A stretch of 64,000 nt of DNA from Phaseolus vulgaris (taxonomy: Eukaryota > Streptophyta > Magnoliopsida > Fabales > Fabaceae): contig NC_023750.2 of NCBI RefSeq assembly GCF_000499845.2, positions 16,191,447 through 16,255,446 of the forward strand. The letters run 5' to 3'. The notes beneath the pieces were generated by a model. It ran no database searches, was not told the DNA's origin, and saw nothing but the letters and a program-made list of their open reading frames with translations. This document shows, one piece after another, positions 1-10,138 of this stretch. Both the position numbers and the translations under genes were made by a program. Within the stretch, counting starts at the first letter, position 1. The number at the start of each line of letters is the position of its first letter.

Positions 1-707
1 AAAGAAGAAGGAAAAAGGTTTTTAACAAAGTGATGCCAAGACAGAAAAGGGGGTAAACCCCCAGGAAATACCACCCACACGAGAAAACCCAGAAAGAAGG
101 AGAGGGGAACAGAGAAGAAAGGAGAAGCGGAAGAAGACAGTGATGCATAAACGTAAACAGTCCCAGGCAGTTCAATAAACTATGCAATGCGATGAAGGAG
201 AAGAGTCGGGATGTGCAAGAATCATACCTTTGTTGGCGAAGTAAGGGAGGAAGGAGAGCACGAAGGAAAGAGCAGGAGTTGCAGTGAAAGGGTTTGAGGA
301 CGATGAACAGTGCGGAGATGCAGAGAGAATGGATGTAACAGTGGTGTGAGCGCGGGGTTTGGGGTAACTTGAACGTTACATTTGCAACCCAAGAGGCGCT
401 AATCAGAATCCGTGAGATCGTGCCGCGTGTCAAAGGATTAAGCGCCCCAGGGGAGCGCAAGAGACTCCAGAGGTTGGCCGTGTGATGAGCCACGTGGTGC
501 ACAATTAAGCGTAGCCCCAAAAGGTGTTATTTTCCCCGCTTCAGAGGATGTTCAATCAGCCATTAAGAATGCCCCTATGGTTCAGAGAGTGTCACGTCAA
601 TAATTCGAGAATTGTTGAGTCAGCAGGGAATGACACGTCATCAGGGTGGCACGTGGACGGCGTGGGCGAGGCCTTAGTCTTTGCGCTAAAGACAAGTCTT
701 CGGCTTA
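1..707 (-). promoter_or_regulatory. Upstream/leader region of the element's antisense gene
   Basis: On the minus strand this stretch aligns by eye with the sequence upstream of the antisense genes of B and C. A donor-like AAAG/GTATG lies at 227 (reading leftward), at the same place as in C (32268) and B (46737). Further upstream are ACGT-core boxes: CACGTG at 491-496 and 650-655, and CACGTCA at 634-640. I infer a promoter plus 5'-UTR intron for an antisense gene whose ATG lies left of the window. No open frame is seen here. Confidence 0.45.
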
Positions 708-722
708 AGACTGGGGGGCTTG
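708..722 (+). other. Polypurine tract
   Basis: GACTGGGGGGCTTG directly precedes the LTR start TGTACCG at 723. Matching tracts precede the LTR start in A (before 40638) and C (before 32459), and in B in reverse after 45168. This is the usual primer site for plus-strand DNA synthesis. Confidence 0.8.
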
Positions 723-1980
723 TGTACCGTCCCGTATCCGGGCGTTGACAAAGTCAAGGTCAAAGTCAACGCCTGGAGTCAAAATCAACACAAGGCGTCG
801 CCTAGGTGAAGAGACGCCAAGTGCCAGCATCGCCAAGAGGAAGCGTCGCCAAGGCAAGGCGTCGCCTAGGTGAAGGCGTCGCCCAACCAGGGCGTCGCCT
901 AGGTGAAGGTGTCGCCCAACCAGGGCGTCGCCAAGATCAAATATCATTAAGTCAAGGCAATCACAGTGCGGTTCCCCGATACCCATGGGTAGGATAGACC
1001 ATGGAGGGAGCGACGCCGTGGGAAGGTGTCAGGTCCCGATAATCCGGGGTAGTGATAAAGAGAAGGAAAAGGTGGCTTCAAGGCCATAGTGATAGCATCA
1101 GTGTAGGGCAGCCTGACTCGTGAAGTACCCCTGCCGCCCCAGAGACGCCTTTGGGACAGATACGACTCAAGGGGAGGGTCACGCCCAGGGTAGCCAGGCG
1201 CAGGGTACGAGAGGAAGGCAGATACGCTCTCAAAGTGAGTGACTAGATGATTGGGGGCATGAGTTGGCACCCAAAAAAGTCACCCCTCGCGCAGTAGCAC
1301 TCCCAAGCAGGAGGACTCACACGTAGAAACGTCCCCAGATGGGCAGAAGCGTCCCCAGTTGGGGTCATGGCGCTGTGAGACCCTCCACGTGTACGACAGC
1401 CAGGTCAGAATAGAAGCACCATTTAGTCAGGTACCAGGTAATTAAAGTCATTTAATACAGTTTCTGTTTCGAGCGTTTAAGGTACTATAAAGGCTCCCAA
1501 GCGTTTCAACGTCTTAAATGCGCTACGTTTTCTAATTAGACGCGCTAATTAAGTGCGTTACGTTTTATGATTAAAAGCGCTTTAAGGCGCTTTAAATGCT
1601 TGGGTAGTTTAAATAGCGCTGAGAATGTTGGAAACAGGGTTGGAACTTTTGGCTAATTCCCCAGAAACACTCTAGTTGCTTGATCGAACTTCGAGGTTTT
1701 GCACAAGGGACTAGGGAAGGATTTTGGCCAGAAGGAGAAAATACACACTAGACACAGTTTCCTTTTTACCACCTTCAGAGTGCCATACGCGGTGCTCCGA
1801 TACGGAGGTGCATAGTTTTTGGTGTTTCTTGCTGGCTGACTTGAGCGTCGGAGTGCAAACGGCCGCTAGGGAGCCCTTTTGTCCTTCTTTGCAGGAATCC
1901 ACAGGTAACCAGTGGGAAGGAGTCCCTAGCTGACGGTTGAGGTCGCGCACGAAGACGTCCCAGGTCAACCGGACGGAACA
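723..1980 (+). repeat. LTR (Tat-like family, 1.26 kb)
   Basis: It starts TGTACCGTCC and ends GGACGGAACA, the same ends as the solo LTR at 28646-29850, whose TSD fixes both borders. From left to right it has a GGCGTCGCC minisatellite (about 795-935), a TATA box (TATAAAGG, 1486-1493), an array of GCGCTTTAA-like words (1500-1615) and the U5 block with CGGCCG near 1860. It would drive transcription of the element. Confidence 0.9.
795..935 (+). repeat. GGCGTCGCC minisatellite in U3
   Basis: Repeated units of the type GGCGTCGCC + TAGGTGAA or CAACCAG occur at least six times, some as a higher-order pair of about 27-30 bp. Related arrays occur in the LTRs at 28646, 38240 (reverse) and 44033 (reverse). 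Confidence 0.8.
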
Positions 1981-2474
1981 AGAACCCTAAGAAGATTTCC
2001 ACTGGACACGACCTTAACCAAGTGGTTAAGTAAGTGTGAAGGTGCACATCAGAAGGGCAAAAAGAAAAAACAATTTTAAGGGGATAAATGATGCAATGAA
2101 ATTAGAGATAAGGAACATCTAAAGTTAACCAAGAATTTAAAGACAACATGAAGGAACATAGAGGAAGGGGAATAGAAGGTGCAAAAAGGAATTGAAAAGG
2201 GGAAGAGATGAAGAGAACTTATGGGGAGAAAGGAAGTCACGCCACTTGGAGTAGAGGGTCTCCAAGATGAGTGATGCAAGAGCCGCCACTTGAGATATTA
2301 CCCACCCAAGATAAGATCCAGAGCCGCCACTTGGGATATTACCCATCGAAGATAAGACCCATATAACTCAGAGTACTCAGACTCACAAATTCTTTCAAGC
2401 AGAGTTTATTTACTTAAAATTTCAATGTGTAAATACATAAGGCAAGACACCCTATTTATAGGAAGGGGTGCCTT
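1981..2474 (-). repeat. LTR fragment of element J (reverse)
   Basis: The sequence matches the LTRs of element I in order: the segment starting CCACTGGACACGA, the purine-rich stretch, repeated GCCGCCACTTG and AAGATAAGA words, then a minus-strand TATA box (CTATTTATA, 2452-2460). It is cut at 2475 by element D and resumes at 12713. I infer it is the 3' LTR of a minus-strand element (J). The left LTR end is not visible because the Tat-like element interrupts it. Confidence 0.6.
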
Positions 2475-3788
2475 TGATGGAGATCAAGTAGAAGAGGATT
2501 TTACTAATGGAGGAAGAGGCCATCCACCTAAACATTTAAAGTTCTTCCTTCTAGTCTTCTCAAAAATTAAAGAAGAATTAAATAAAGAGAGGACCAAGCC
2601 CAGAGCCAACAAGAAGACTACAAGCATTCAAGAATGGGCACCAATTAATATCTCTCTGTAATTTCTTTAGTATAAATTTGTAAATAAAATAGAAATAGCT
2701 TTAGGAAGGTGCCAAGAGGGAAACCAAAAAGACACCTCTTTTGTAAAGTACCTTAGGTGCTAGTTTATAGGAAAAAGCTAGAAGAAGTTATTCTACTTAA
2801 TTCCTTCTCTTTAGGCTTTAGTTTGGGAAGGGACTAGAAGAATGACCTTTCAAGCTCCTTCTCTTTTGTACATTTGTAACCAGCTCTCTCTATTATAAAA
2901 GGGGTTCTTGGGTCTTTGAAATAACAAGTTGAAATTGATTTTTGAAAGTAAAGAATCTCTACCAAATTGGTGAGTGAGTGTGAGAGACTTGTGTCTTCTC
3001 CTCTTCTAGTCTTATCTTGGGAGATCTTGGGCTCTCAAGTGGCGGCAACACTTATCTTGAAGTCAATCCACCCCTTCAAGTGGCGTGCACAATTCCAAGA
3101 GCTTTATCCACATAAGTCCATTTTCCCCTTCACTTTCCAAATTACCCATTTTTGTTCTACTTGTTTGTTTTCACTTTCAATCGAGGCAATGTCTTCCTTA
3201 TGATGTCCTCTTTCATTTGCTGCACTCATATTCAATTTTAATCGGTGCAAATTTGTTGTTCTTGCTGTTTTGGTCACGACCTCCATGGGTATAAATGCTA
3301 TATGTTGTGTTCTTGAGTTTTGTTGGAAATCCCACATCGACTAGAGATTAGAGCCTTTCATAGTATATAAGTGGATGCAAACCTCACCTCATTGAGTCGG
3401 TTTTATGAGGTTGAGTTAGGCTTAAAACCCACTTCTTAACATGGTATCAAAGCCTATCCTAGAGAGTATTTATTGGGTTTATCAGGCCACCCGCCATCGG
3501 GTCGTTATCGGACCACCCATAACATATATCTCCACGCACGAGTTGGTAGCCTCGGCGTGAGCGGGGTGTGTTCGAAATCCCACATCGATTAGAGATTAGA
3601 GCTTTTCATAGTATATAAGTGGATGCAAACCTCACGTCATTGACTTGGTTCTTGTGTTCTTGATTAAGTTCTTGAATGGGTAAAGAATCTTGATCCAATT
3701 CTTAAAAAGTGCCTAATAATTTTCCAACTCTTATTGAATCCACAACATGTTCATATCATATCCATATCAGGTTCTTGGAATCACATCA
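2475..3788 (+). repeat. 5' LTR of element D
   Basis: It matches 11676-12707 along its whole length but is about 280 bp longer because of a TRIM insertion (3321-3641). TATAAAA at 2894-2900 is a clear TATA box. Downstream lies the AAGTGGCGGC / TCTTATCTTG block shared with the LTRs of I, J and H. Confidence 0.9.
3321..3641 (+). mobile_element. TRIM-type miniature LTR element inside the D LTR
   Basis: A 121-bp terminal repeat (3321-3441, TGTTGGAAATCCC to TTCTTAACA) is followed by a primer site TGGTATCAAAGCC (3442-3454), about 110 bp of non-coding sequence, a purine tract GTGAGCGGGG, and a second repeat from 3569 that stops near 3641. It interrupts the D LTR, whose other copy (near 12510) lacks it. 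No coding capacity; the layout is that of terminal-repeat retrotransposons in miniature. Confidence 0.75.
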
Positions 3789-3790
3789 TG

Positions 3791-3802
3791 TGGTATCAGA
3801 GT
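3791..3802 (+). other. Primer-binding site of element D
   Basis: TGGTATCAGAGT lies two bases after the LTR end. It is complementary to the 3' end of initiator Met tRNA, the common primer of plant LTR retrotransposons. Confidence 0.85.
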
Positions 3803-4677
3803 CTTAGGTGTGTTCTTGTGTGTTGAGTTGTTTTTCGGCACTTTTAATTCAAGAACTTTACATTCTTGTCTTTACCTTTCTGTTTTAGGTTTATTTTTGG
3901 ATATTTCTTGCTGTTTTCTTGTTCTTAATACATTTTGTTTGTGTCATTTTGATTTTTTAATCTCTAGAAGTTTTGTCAAAGTCATGTTTCTCCACAAATG
4001 TTATCAATTCTATGTAGTCCTTTTGTTGATAATTTTGGTTTCTTGATTTTGTTTTGAGTGCAGTTTTATGTGTTTATTTTCTTGATCCTTTGGTGCATTT
4101 TATTTTTAGATTTGAGTTCATGCTTGTGTACTAGATCTATACAAGTTCTTAAACATCATTTCTATTGTGTCTTTGAAGTTTCTTTAATTATGTTTTTCAT
4201 TCCAGTATAGGTTCGTCTGTTTTTTCTTAAAAACGTGCTGACTGTTTGGTTTATCAAAATTTCTATGATTACTGGAAAATTCTGAAAATCTGGATTTAAG
4301 TATTTTGAGGTGTTACAAAAGAGTGAAAAAAATAAGTACATCAAAATAAAAAATACAAAAAAAAATGATAAATGAAATACGTACAGTGTGTAAAATTCTG
4401 CTTCTGAAAAAACGATGATTCGGCAGTAATTTTCGGAAATTTATCACAATTTATTGGCTTACTGTTTTTGAGTGACTCTAATGCCAATTTTTAGATAACA
4501 TCTTGAATTTACAGTGGTTAAAATTTCACATTCCAGTTCGCTTTCTACAGTTCCAGTTAAATCTGTAAAGTCATGCCCAGTTTACATAAAATTTCAGTAG
4601 TTCTATTTTTTGTTTTCTTCATATACTCTAGTGCTTTTCTCTAGGTTTCTTTTGTGTGTCATCCTTTAATTGAGTAC
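3803..4677 (+). other. Non-coding leader of element D
   Basis: AT-rich and T-rich sequence with no credible frame. It ends at AGTAC (4673-4677), the left TSD copy of element E, and continues after the matching AGTAC at 9795-9799. Short open frames here have no recognisable motif. Confidence 0.5.
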
Positions 4678-5050
4678 TATTAAAGGTTATGGATACCAGA
4701 GTTATAGAAGGATCTTAATATTAATTGAGTGTTTTTTTTCTAATTATCAGTTGTTTCTCTTTATAGAGGAGAATAATTGGGTGTTTTTCCTAATTATCAG
4801 TTGTTTCTCTTTATAGAGGTGAATAACCTTTATTTTGTCTTTGTGTGTTATGATTCTAGTATTTAATTATTGATTCTTTTCCTCTTTAGTTAAACCTACA
4901 ATGAGTGTACTACTTGTATATATTCAGACCATTTGTTTTGATTTTAATAACAAGAAAAGAGAGATATTCATTCTCATATCTTTTACCTTCATTTTACTCT
5001 TTTGTTCATCTTTTGTTCTCTTTTATTCATCTCTGTTCTATTTCGTAATA
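4678..5050 (+). repeat. 5' LTR of Copia element E
   Basis: It matches 9009-9320. It is longer because a stretch of roughly 60 bp (CTAATTATCAGTTGTTTCTC... TATAGAGG) is tandemly duplicated at about 4730-4820. It starts TATTAAAGG and ends CGTAATA rather than TG/CA. Confidence 0.85.
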
Positions 5051-5063
5051 TGGTATCAGAGCT
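5051..5063 (+). other. Primer-binding site of element E
   Basis: TGGTATCAGAGCT directly follows the LTR end and is complementary to initiator Met tRNA. Confidence 0.85.
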
Positions 5064-5069
5064 GTGATT

Positions 5070-5502
5070 AGAGCTTTGGTTGCTACATTTATCTACGGGT
5101 GAAGTTGTTGATCCCTCATATGATCTTTGTTCACCTTACCATGTTAGTTCATCAGATAATTCATCCTTGAATAGAGTTTACTCTCTCATTACACAACAAG
5201 AGAGGCAAGTTTTTGGCGATCAATCCAAGGCAATGATTGCTACTAGCAAAGGAGGTTATAACAACAATGCTACGACCTATGTCATGGGTGGTGGATATGG
5301 AAGAGGAAGCTATGGAGGAGGATATACTTCCAAAATTTGCAGTTATTGTGGAAAGACAGGGCATACCATTGATACATGCTATAAAAAGCGTGGTTTTCCA
5401 CCTCATTTCAAATTTAAAAATCAGAACCATCATCAGAGTCATGCAGCCTTTCACAATACAAATTTTAACAATAATGAGCAGAATCATGAAGGTTCAAAGT
5501 AA
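5070..5502 (+). pseudogene. E gag, C-terminal remnant with CCHC zinc knuckle
   Basis: An open frame ending at 5502 contains CSYCGKTGHTIDTC (5337-5378), a perfect C-x2-C-x4-H-x4-C knuckle followed by basic residues, preceded by a Gly/Tyr-rich stretch. It begins within 30 bases of the primer site, so the first 200 or more residues expected for a Copia gag have been lost. It would bind element RNA in the capsid. The pol frame starts four bases downstream. Confidence 0.8.
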
Positions 5503-5505
5503 AAA

Positions 5506-8500
5506 ATGGAGTCTCAACAAATTGGTTTTACTCCTGAGCAGTATCAAACATTGTTAGCTCTTTTACAACAGGTCAAATCCAGTGACAATGTTTCTAGTCA
5601 AGTCTCTGTTATTCCTTCCAACATGACAACACAAACTGGTAATAACTTTATTTCTTCTTTTAGTTCTTGGATTATTGATAGTGGTGCTACTGATCACATT
5701 TGTTCATCCTTAACTTACTTCACTTCGTATCATCAAATTGATCCTATTTATGTCAAATTACCAAATGGAAATCAAGTCATTGCCAATTATTCTGGAAGTG
5801 TTTTTCTCAATCAAAATCATGTCATAAACAATGTTTTGTATATTCCTTGCTTCACTTTTAATCTTCTTTCAGTAACAAAATTGATTGATAGACTATCTTG
5901 TGTTCTTACCTTTGATTCTAATGGTTGTCATATTCAAGACAAAAGCTCCTTGAAAATAATTGGTTCTGCTAAGATGCAAGATAGACTTTATATACTCAGG
6001 ATCCCATCTTACCAGAAATTTCAAATTAAACCCCTTGAATCTACACACATCATCAATACTGTTAATGTCAGTGCTAGTGATCAAGAAACCCTTTGCATTT
6101 TCGATTAGGTCATATTTCAAATAAATGTATTGATGTTATCAAGAATAAATTTCCTTATGTTAAATATAACAAATCTTTTGTTTGTGATTGTACCGCCCTG
6201 GTGGTCGGGAGTGATGACGTGGCACCCTGCTTCAGTATAGGCGTGTTGGCAAGGCGTCAGGTTGGCAAGGGGGGAAGGAAGTCGGGGGGCTCGTGTAGTC
6301 GCCAGTTGTTATATTGGCGTGTTCCGATTTCCGGCTTACCAGAATCGGCGATCACCATGTTAAAGATGAAGTCGCCAGATGTAGTTTCAGGCGACCAAGC
6401 AGTTGGAGATCGCCGGAGAAAGCACATCGCCGAAGATGAAGGAGAAGCAGATTATGAAGGCGGCCGGCGAGACCACAGGGAAGGTGTATGAGGACACCCT
6501 AACTCGCCAGTTCCAGTAGAGATCGCACTCCTAAGTTAGCTATGCACTGGGCAGTACCATGCATAAATAACTTAGCCAAAATGAGAGTAAAAGCAGCGCC
6601 AAGTCAAGGAGGCTCCAGATGATGGCACGTGTACGACTGGATGCGAGCCACGTGTCCAGGTCTGTAACTGCCAGGAGAGAGAAAACAGCCAGGTATATAA
6701 GAGTTCTCAACAAACTTTCTGAGGTACGCACGTTCAGTTCATACTCTTTACGCTTGCGAGTTCTAGAGCTGACTGTGAGAGAGGATTTGCACGGTTCTTG
6801 TTCTCTTAGTATTTGGTGATACCGTCACTGACTTGAGCGTTGGAGTGCGATCGGCCGCAGCGGCGCCGCTCTGTTTCCTTGCAGGTTCTTGAGGTAGATC
6901 CCGAAGAGGAACGGAGGTGAGAAGCGGTGCGCACGTCGATCCTTTGACGAGGCAGTTTCCAGCGTTCCGGTCAACAGGCAGGATCAGTGATGTTTGTCAT
7001 TTTGCAAAGCCAAAAAGACTTTCTTTTCCTATTAGTACATCTAAATCAAAAAAATGTTTTGATTTGATTCATGTAGATATTTGGGGACCATACTCAATAC
7101 CATCAATTCATGGTCATAAATATTTCTTGACCATAGTTGATGACTATTCGAGGTACACGTGGATTTTTCTTTTGAAACAAAAATCTGAAGTTGTTAAGGT
7201 TTTAGAACATTTTGTTATTTTTATTCAAACACAGTTTGCGACAACAATAAAAATAATAAGAAGTGATAATGGAACTGAGTTTGTCATGACTAATTTTTTT
7301 GTCAGTAAAGAAATAATACATCAAACATCATGTGTCAATACTCCACAACAAAATAGTATAGTTGAAAGGAAACATGGTCATTTATTAGATGTAAGAAGAG
7401 CTCTTATGATACAATCTCACTTACCCAAAATTTATTGGTCATATTTTGTGATACATGCTGCGCATATTATAAACATGCTTCCCACACCTATTTTAAACTA
7501 TTCTTCTCCTCATGAAATGCTTTTCAAAACTGATGCAGATTTTAATGGATTAAAGGTGTTTGGTTATTTATGTTATGCTAGCACTTTGTCAACAAATAGA
7601 AGAAAATTTGATCCAAGAGCATCAAAATGTGTTTTTATTGGTTTTCAAAGGGGGACAAAAGGATATATTTTGTTGAATATTCAATCAAGAGAAATTTTTG
7701 TGTCTATGGATGTCGTCTTTTATGAACATGTTTTTCCATACCAAAGGGTTCAAAATACTAGCAATGAAACTAACAGTTCTGACATTAATGATCAAATTTT
7801 GTTTGCTGAAGATCAATCTGTCTTAAGTCAGCCATCACATGCCATTTTTCCACCTTGTGATAATACACCTTGTGATAATGTTGAAAATAGTAGTGATAAT
7901 AATTGTGAGTCAGAAATTGAGGTTTTAGAATAAGATTGTTCCCATATAGATCAAAACCTCAATGAAAATCATGATATAGATCAAATTTCTGAATCAGATC
8001 CATCTGTCTGAATGAGCACAAGAATAAAAAGACCACTTGAGTAAGGATTATCATTGTAATATTAATGTTTCCAGTGCATCTTCAAGAGTTAAATATCCTT
8101 TGAATTCTGTTTTGTCTTATAGCAATTTATCACCTTCTTACAAATCTTTTGTTATGTCTCTTTTTTCACATGTTGAGCCAAACACTTATTCTGAAGCTGT
8201 GAAACATGACTGTTGGAGAAAAACTATACAATGTGAGATATCTGCTTTAGAGTCAAATCAAACTTGGGAGACTGCTCTTCTGCCTAAGAACAAAGTTGTC
8301 ATTGGTTGCAAATGGGTATTCAAAATAAAATATAAGGCTGATGGGACAATTGAAAGGTATAAAGCAAGGTTAGTGGCAAAGGGATATACACAAATAGAAG
8401 GCATTGACTACCATGATACTTTCTCTCCAGTAGCAAAGATGACCACCATAAGGTTGCTTCTTTCTTTAGCTTCTATTTATAATTGGGAATTGAAACAATT

Positions 8501-8985
8501 AGACATAAACAATGCCTTTTTACATGGAGATTTGAAAGAAGATGTATACATGGTTGATCCTCCTGGATTGACTTCTATTCCACCAGGAAAAGTTTGTAAA
8601 CTAAAAAAGGCTTTATATGGCCTTAAGCAAGCTAGCAGGGAATGGTTTGCCAAACTGTGAAGCTAAATATAGGGCAATGACCACTATTACATGTGAAATT
8701 CAATGGCTAACTTTTCTTCTTCAAGATTTCAAAGTTCCTTTTGAGTAACCATCTCTTTTATACTGTGACAATGACTCAGCAAGATACATTGCAGCAAATC
8801 CAGTGTTTCACGAGTGTACAAAACATATAGAAATAGATTGTCACGTGGTCTAGGAAAAATTAAAGAAGGGTCTCATCCATTTGCTTCCCATTTCCACCAC
8901 AAAGCAACTGAGTTGATATTTATACCAAAGCCTTAAGTTCTCAATCTTTTAAGAATATTTGTTCCAAGCTAGGTCTCATCAATAT
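5506..8985 (+). pseudogene. E pol: protease, integrase, partial RT, RNase H end
   Basis: The protease active site WIIDSGATDHIC lies near 5668. A GAG-pre-integrase stretch (LGHIS) near 6105 is broken by a solo LTR at 6189. After it come integrase with DIWGPY, RSDNGTE and a PQQNSIVERKHG segment (7060-7370), then RT from about 8180 with [20 protein letters not shown] and GLKQASREW. The frame stops at 8660, and the sequence jumps to the end of RNase H ([24 protein letters not shown]; 8664-8860), so the YVDD half of RT is deleted. Several stops follow. The product is clearly Copia pol and cannot be active. Confidence 0.9.
6189..6986 (+). repeat. Solo LTR (Tat-like family) inside E integrase
   Basis: It starts TGTACCGCCC and ends CAGGCAGGATCA. 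It is flanked by perfect TSD copies GTGAT at 6184-6188 and 6987-6991; removing it rejoins the Copia frame at CD/VCHFAK. TATATAA at 6694-6700 is a TATA box, and the U5 block with CGGCCGC and GGCGCC lies near 6850-6870. No internal region remains, so LTR-LTR recombination is the likely origin. Confidence 0.92.
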
Positions 8986-9008
8986 TTTCTCCCCAGCTTG
9001 TGGCGGGG

Positions 9009-9320
9009 TATTAAAGGATATGGATACTAGAGTTATAGAAGGATCTTAATATTAATTGGGTGTCTTTTCTAATTATCAGTTGTTTCTCTTTATAGAGAGG
9101 TAAATAACCTTTATTTTGTCTTTGTGTGTTATGATTCTAGTATTTAATTATTGATTCTTTTCCTCTTTAGTTAAACCTAGAATGAGTGTACTACCTGTAT
9201 ACATTCGGACCATTTGTTTTGATTTCAATAACAAGAAAAGAGAGATATTCATTCTCATATCTTTTACCTTCCTTTTACTCTTTTGTTCTCTTTTACTCAT
9301 CTTTATTCTATTTCGTAATA
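9009..9320 (+). repeat. 3' LTR of Copia element E
   Basis: It starts TATTAAAGG just after the purine tract GTGGCGGGG and matches 4678-5050 without the internal 60-bp duplication. Confidence 0.85.
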
Positions 9321-9321
9321 T

Positions 9322-9794
9322 TATTACAAAGTGGACTTTAAGCCTAACTCAACCCTATAAAACCGGCTCATAAGGTTGAGGTTTGCACATCTCTAGTCAA
9401 TGTCGGATCTCCAACATACCCCCCTCACGCCGAGAGTGACAACTCTTACGTGGGATAACATATGATGGGTGGTTCGATAGCGGCCCAATAGCGGGTGGCC
9501 TGATAAGCCCAACAAACACTTGCTAGGATAGGCTTTAAATGGCTCTGATACCATATTACGAAGTGGACTTTAAGCCTAACTCAACCCCATAAAACCGGCT
9601 CATGAGGTTGAGGTTTGCACCCACTTATAAACAATGAAAGACTCTAATCTCTAGTCGATGTGGGATCTCCAACACACCCCCCTCACGCCGAGACTGCCAA
9701 CTCGTGTGTGAGACTATAAGCCTAACTCAACCCCATAAAACCGGTTCATAAGGTTGAGGTTTGCACATCTCTAGTCAATGTGGGATCTCCAACA
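9322..9794 (-). mobile_element. Tandem TRIM cluster with three terminal repeats (reverse)
   Basis: Three copies of the same TRIM repeat as at 3321 lie in reverse: 9322-9416 (about 27 bp internally deleted), 9554-9674 (full, 121 bp) and 9716-9794 (truncated). Between the first two is the reversed internal part with primer site GGCTCTGATACCA (9541-9553) and a purine-tract complement CCCCCCTCACGCC. The cluster sits exactly between the end of the E LTR and the displaced TSD AGTAC. An LTR-internal-LTR-internal-LTR array is the usual product of unequal recombination between elements. Confidence 0.8.
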
Positions 9795-9799
9795 AGTAC

Positions 9800-10138
9800 C
9801 TTATTTTCTTGATTGTCTTTTCTTCAATATTCTTTGAGTTTGTCATATATCTTGTATTCCTTTTGCTATATCCTTTTCTTGTTCACACCTTTTCTTGATT
9901 GTCTTTTATTGTTCTTTAAGTTTTGTGGTGTATTAGCTTTAAGAAAGAGTGGTTTGCTTTGACATATTTCATTTGAGAGTTACCAAAACCTCAAGAGCAG
10001 ATTGGTTGAGGGAAGTATTCTTTCTTGGAGTGCTTTGAGTGTCTTTTAATTTTCTTTACAGCACTATAATTGTTCCATTTTCTAACCTTGTTTTTCTTGA
10101 AATTGTTTGTTCTTTTTGTTTGCTGTTTTGATTTTGCA
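9800..10138 (+). other. Element D leader, continued
   Basis: T-rich non-coding sequence between the E insertion and the D gag start. No motif is recognised. Confidence 0.4.

Larger units (their letters stand above)
1..1980 (+). mobile_element. 3' end of a Tat-like Gypsy element (continues left of window)
   Basis: The sequence runs from the upstream region of an antisense gene (1-707) through a polypurine tract (708-722) into a complete LTR (723-1980). The same order is seen at the 3' end of elements A, B and C. The LTR end GGACGGAACA abuts AGAAC at 1981-1985. AGAAC also occurs at the matching place in the related LTR of element I, so AGAAC is a plausible TSD, but the left copy lies outside the window. 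No coding exon of this element is visible. Confidence 0.85.
4678..9320 (+). mobile_element. Element E: internally deleted Ty1/Copia retrotransposon
   Basis: Short LTRs (4678-5050 and 9009-9320) have inverted ends TATTA/TAATA. Between them are a Met-tRNA primer site, a C-terminal gag piece with zinc knuckle, protease, integrase, the first half of RT and the end of RNase H, in Copia order. The TSD is AGTAC at 4673-4677 and again at 9795-9799, the second copy displaced by a TRIM cluster. A solo LTR (6189-6986) splits the integrase region. Deletions in gag and RT make it non-autonomous. Confidence 0.9.

Noticed and set aside
7..720. 74-codon plus-strand frame at 524-748 as a small gene
   Set aside because: It crosses the PPT and LTR border and has no conserved counterpart in A, B or C.
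3500..3580. tRNA B-box-like GTTCGAAATCCC, suggesting a SINE or tRNA gene
   Set aside because: It is the start of the TRIM repeat (other copies read TTGGAAATCCC); no A box or cloverleaf.
3321..3641. Cassandra-type TRIM with 5S rRNA promoter
   Set aside because: No 5S-like internal promoter words in the 121-bp repeat.
5161..5487. Minus-strand 108-codon frame over E gag
   Set aside because: Shadow of the gag zinc-knuckle region; no domain.
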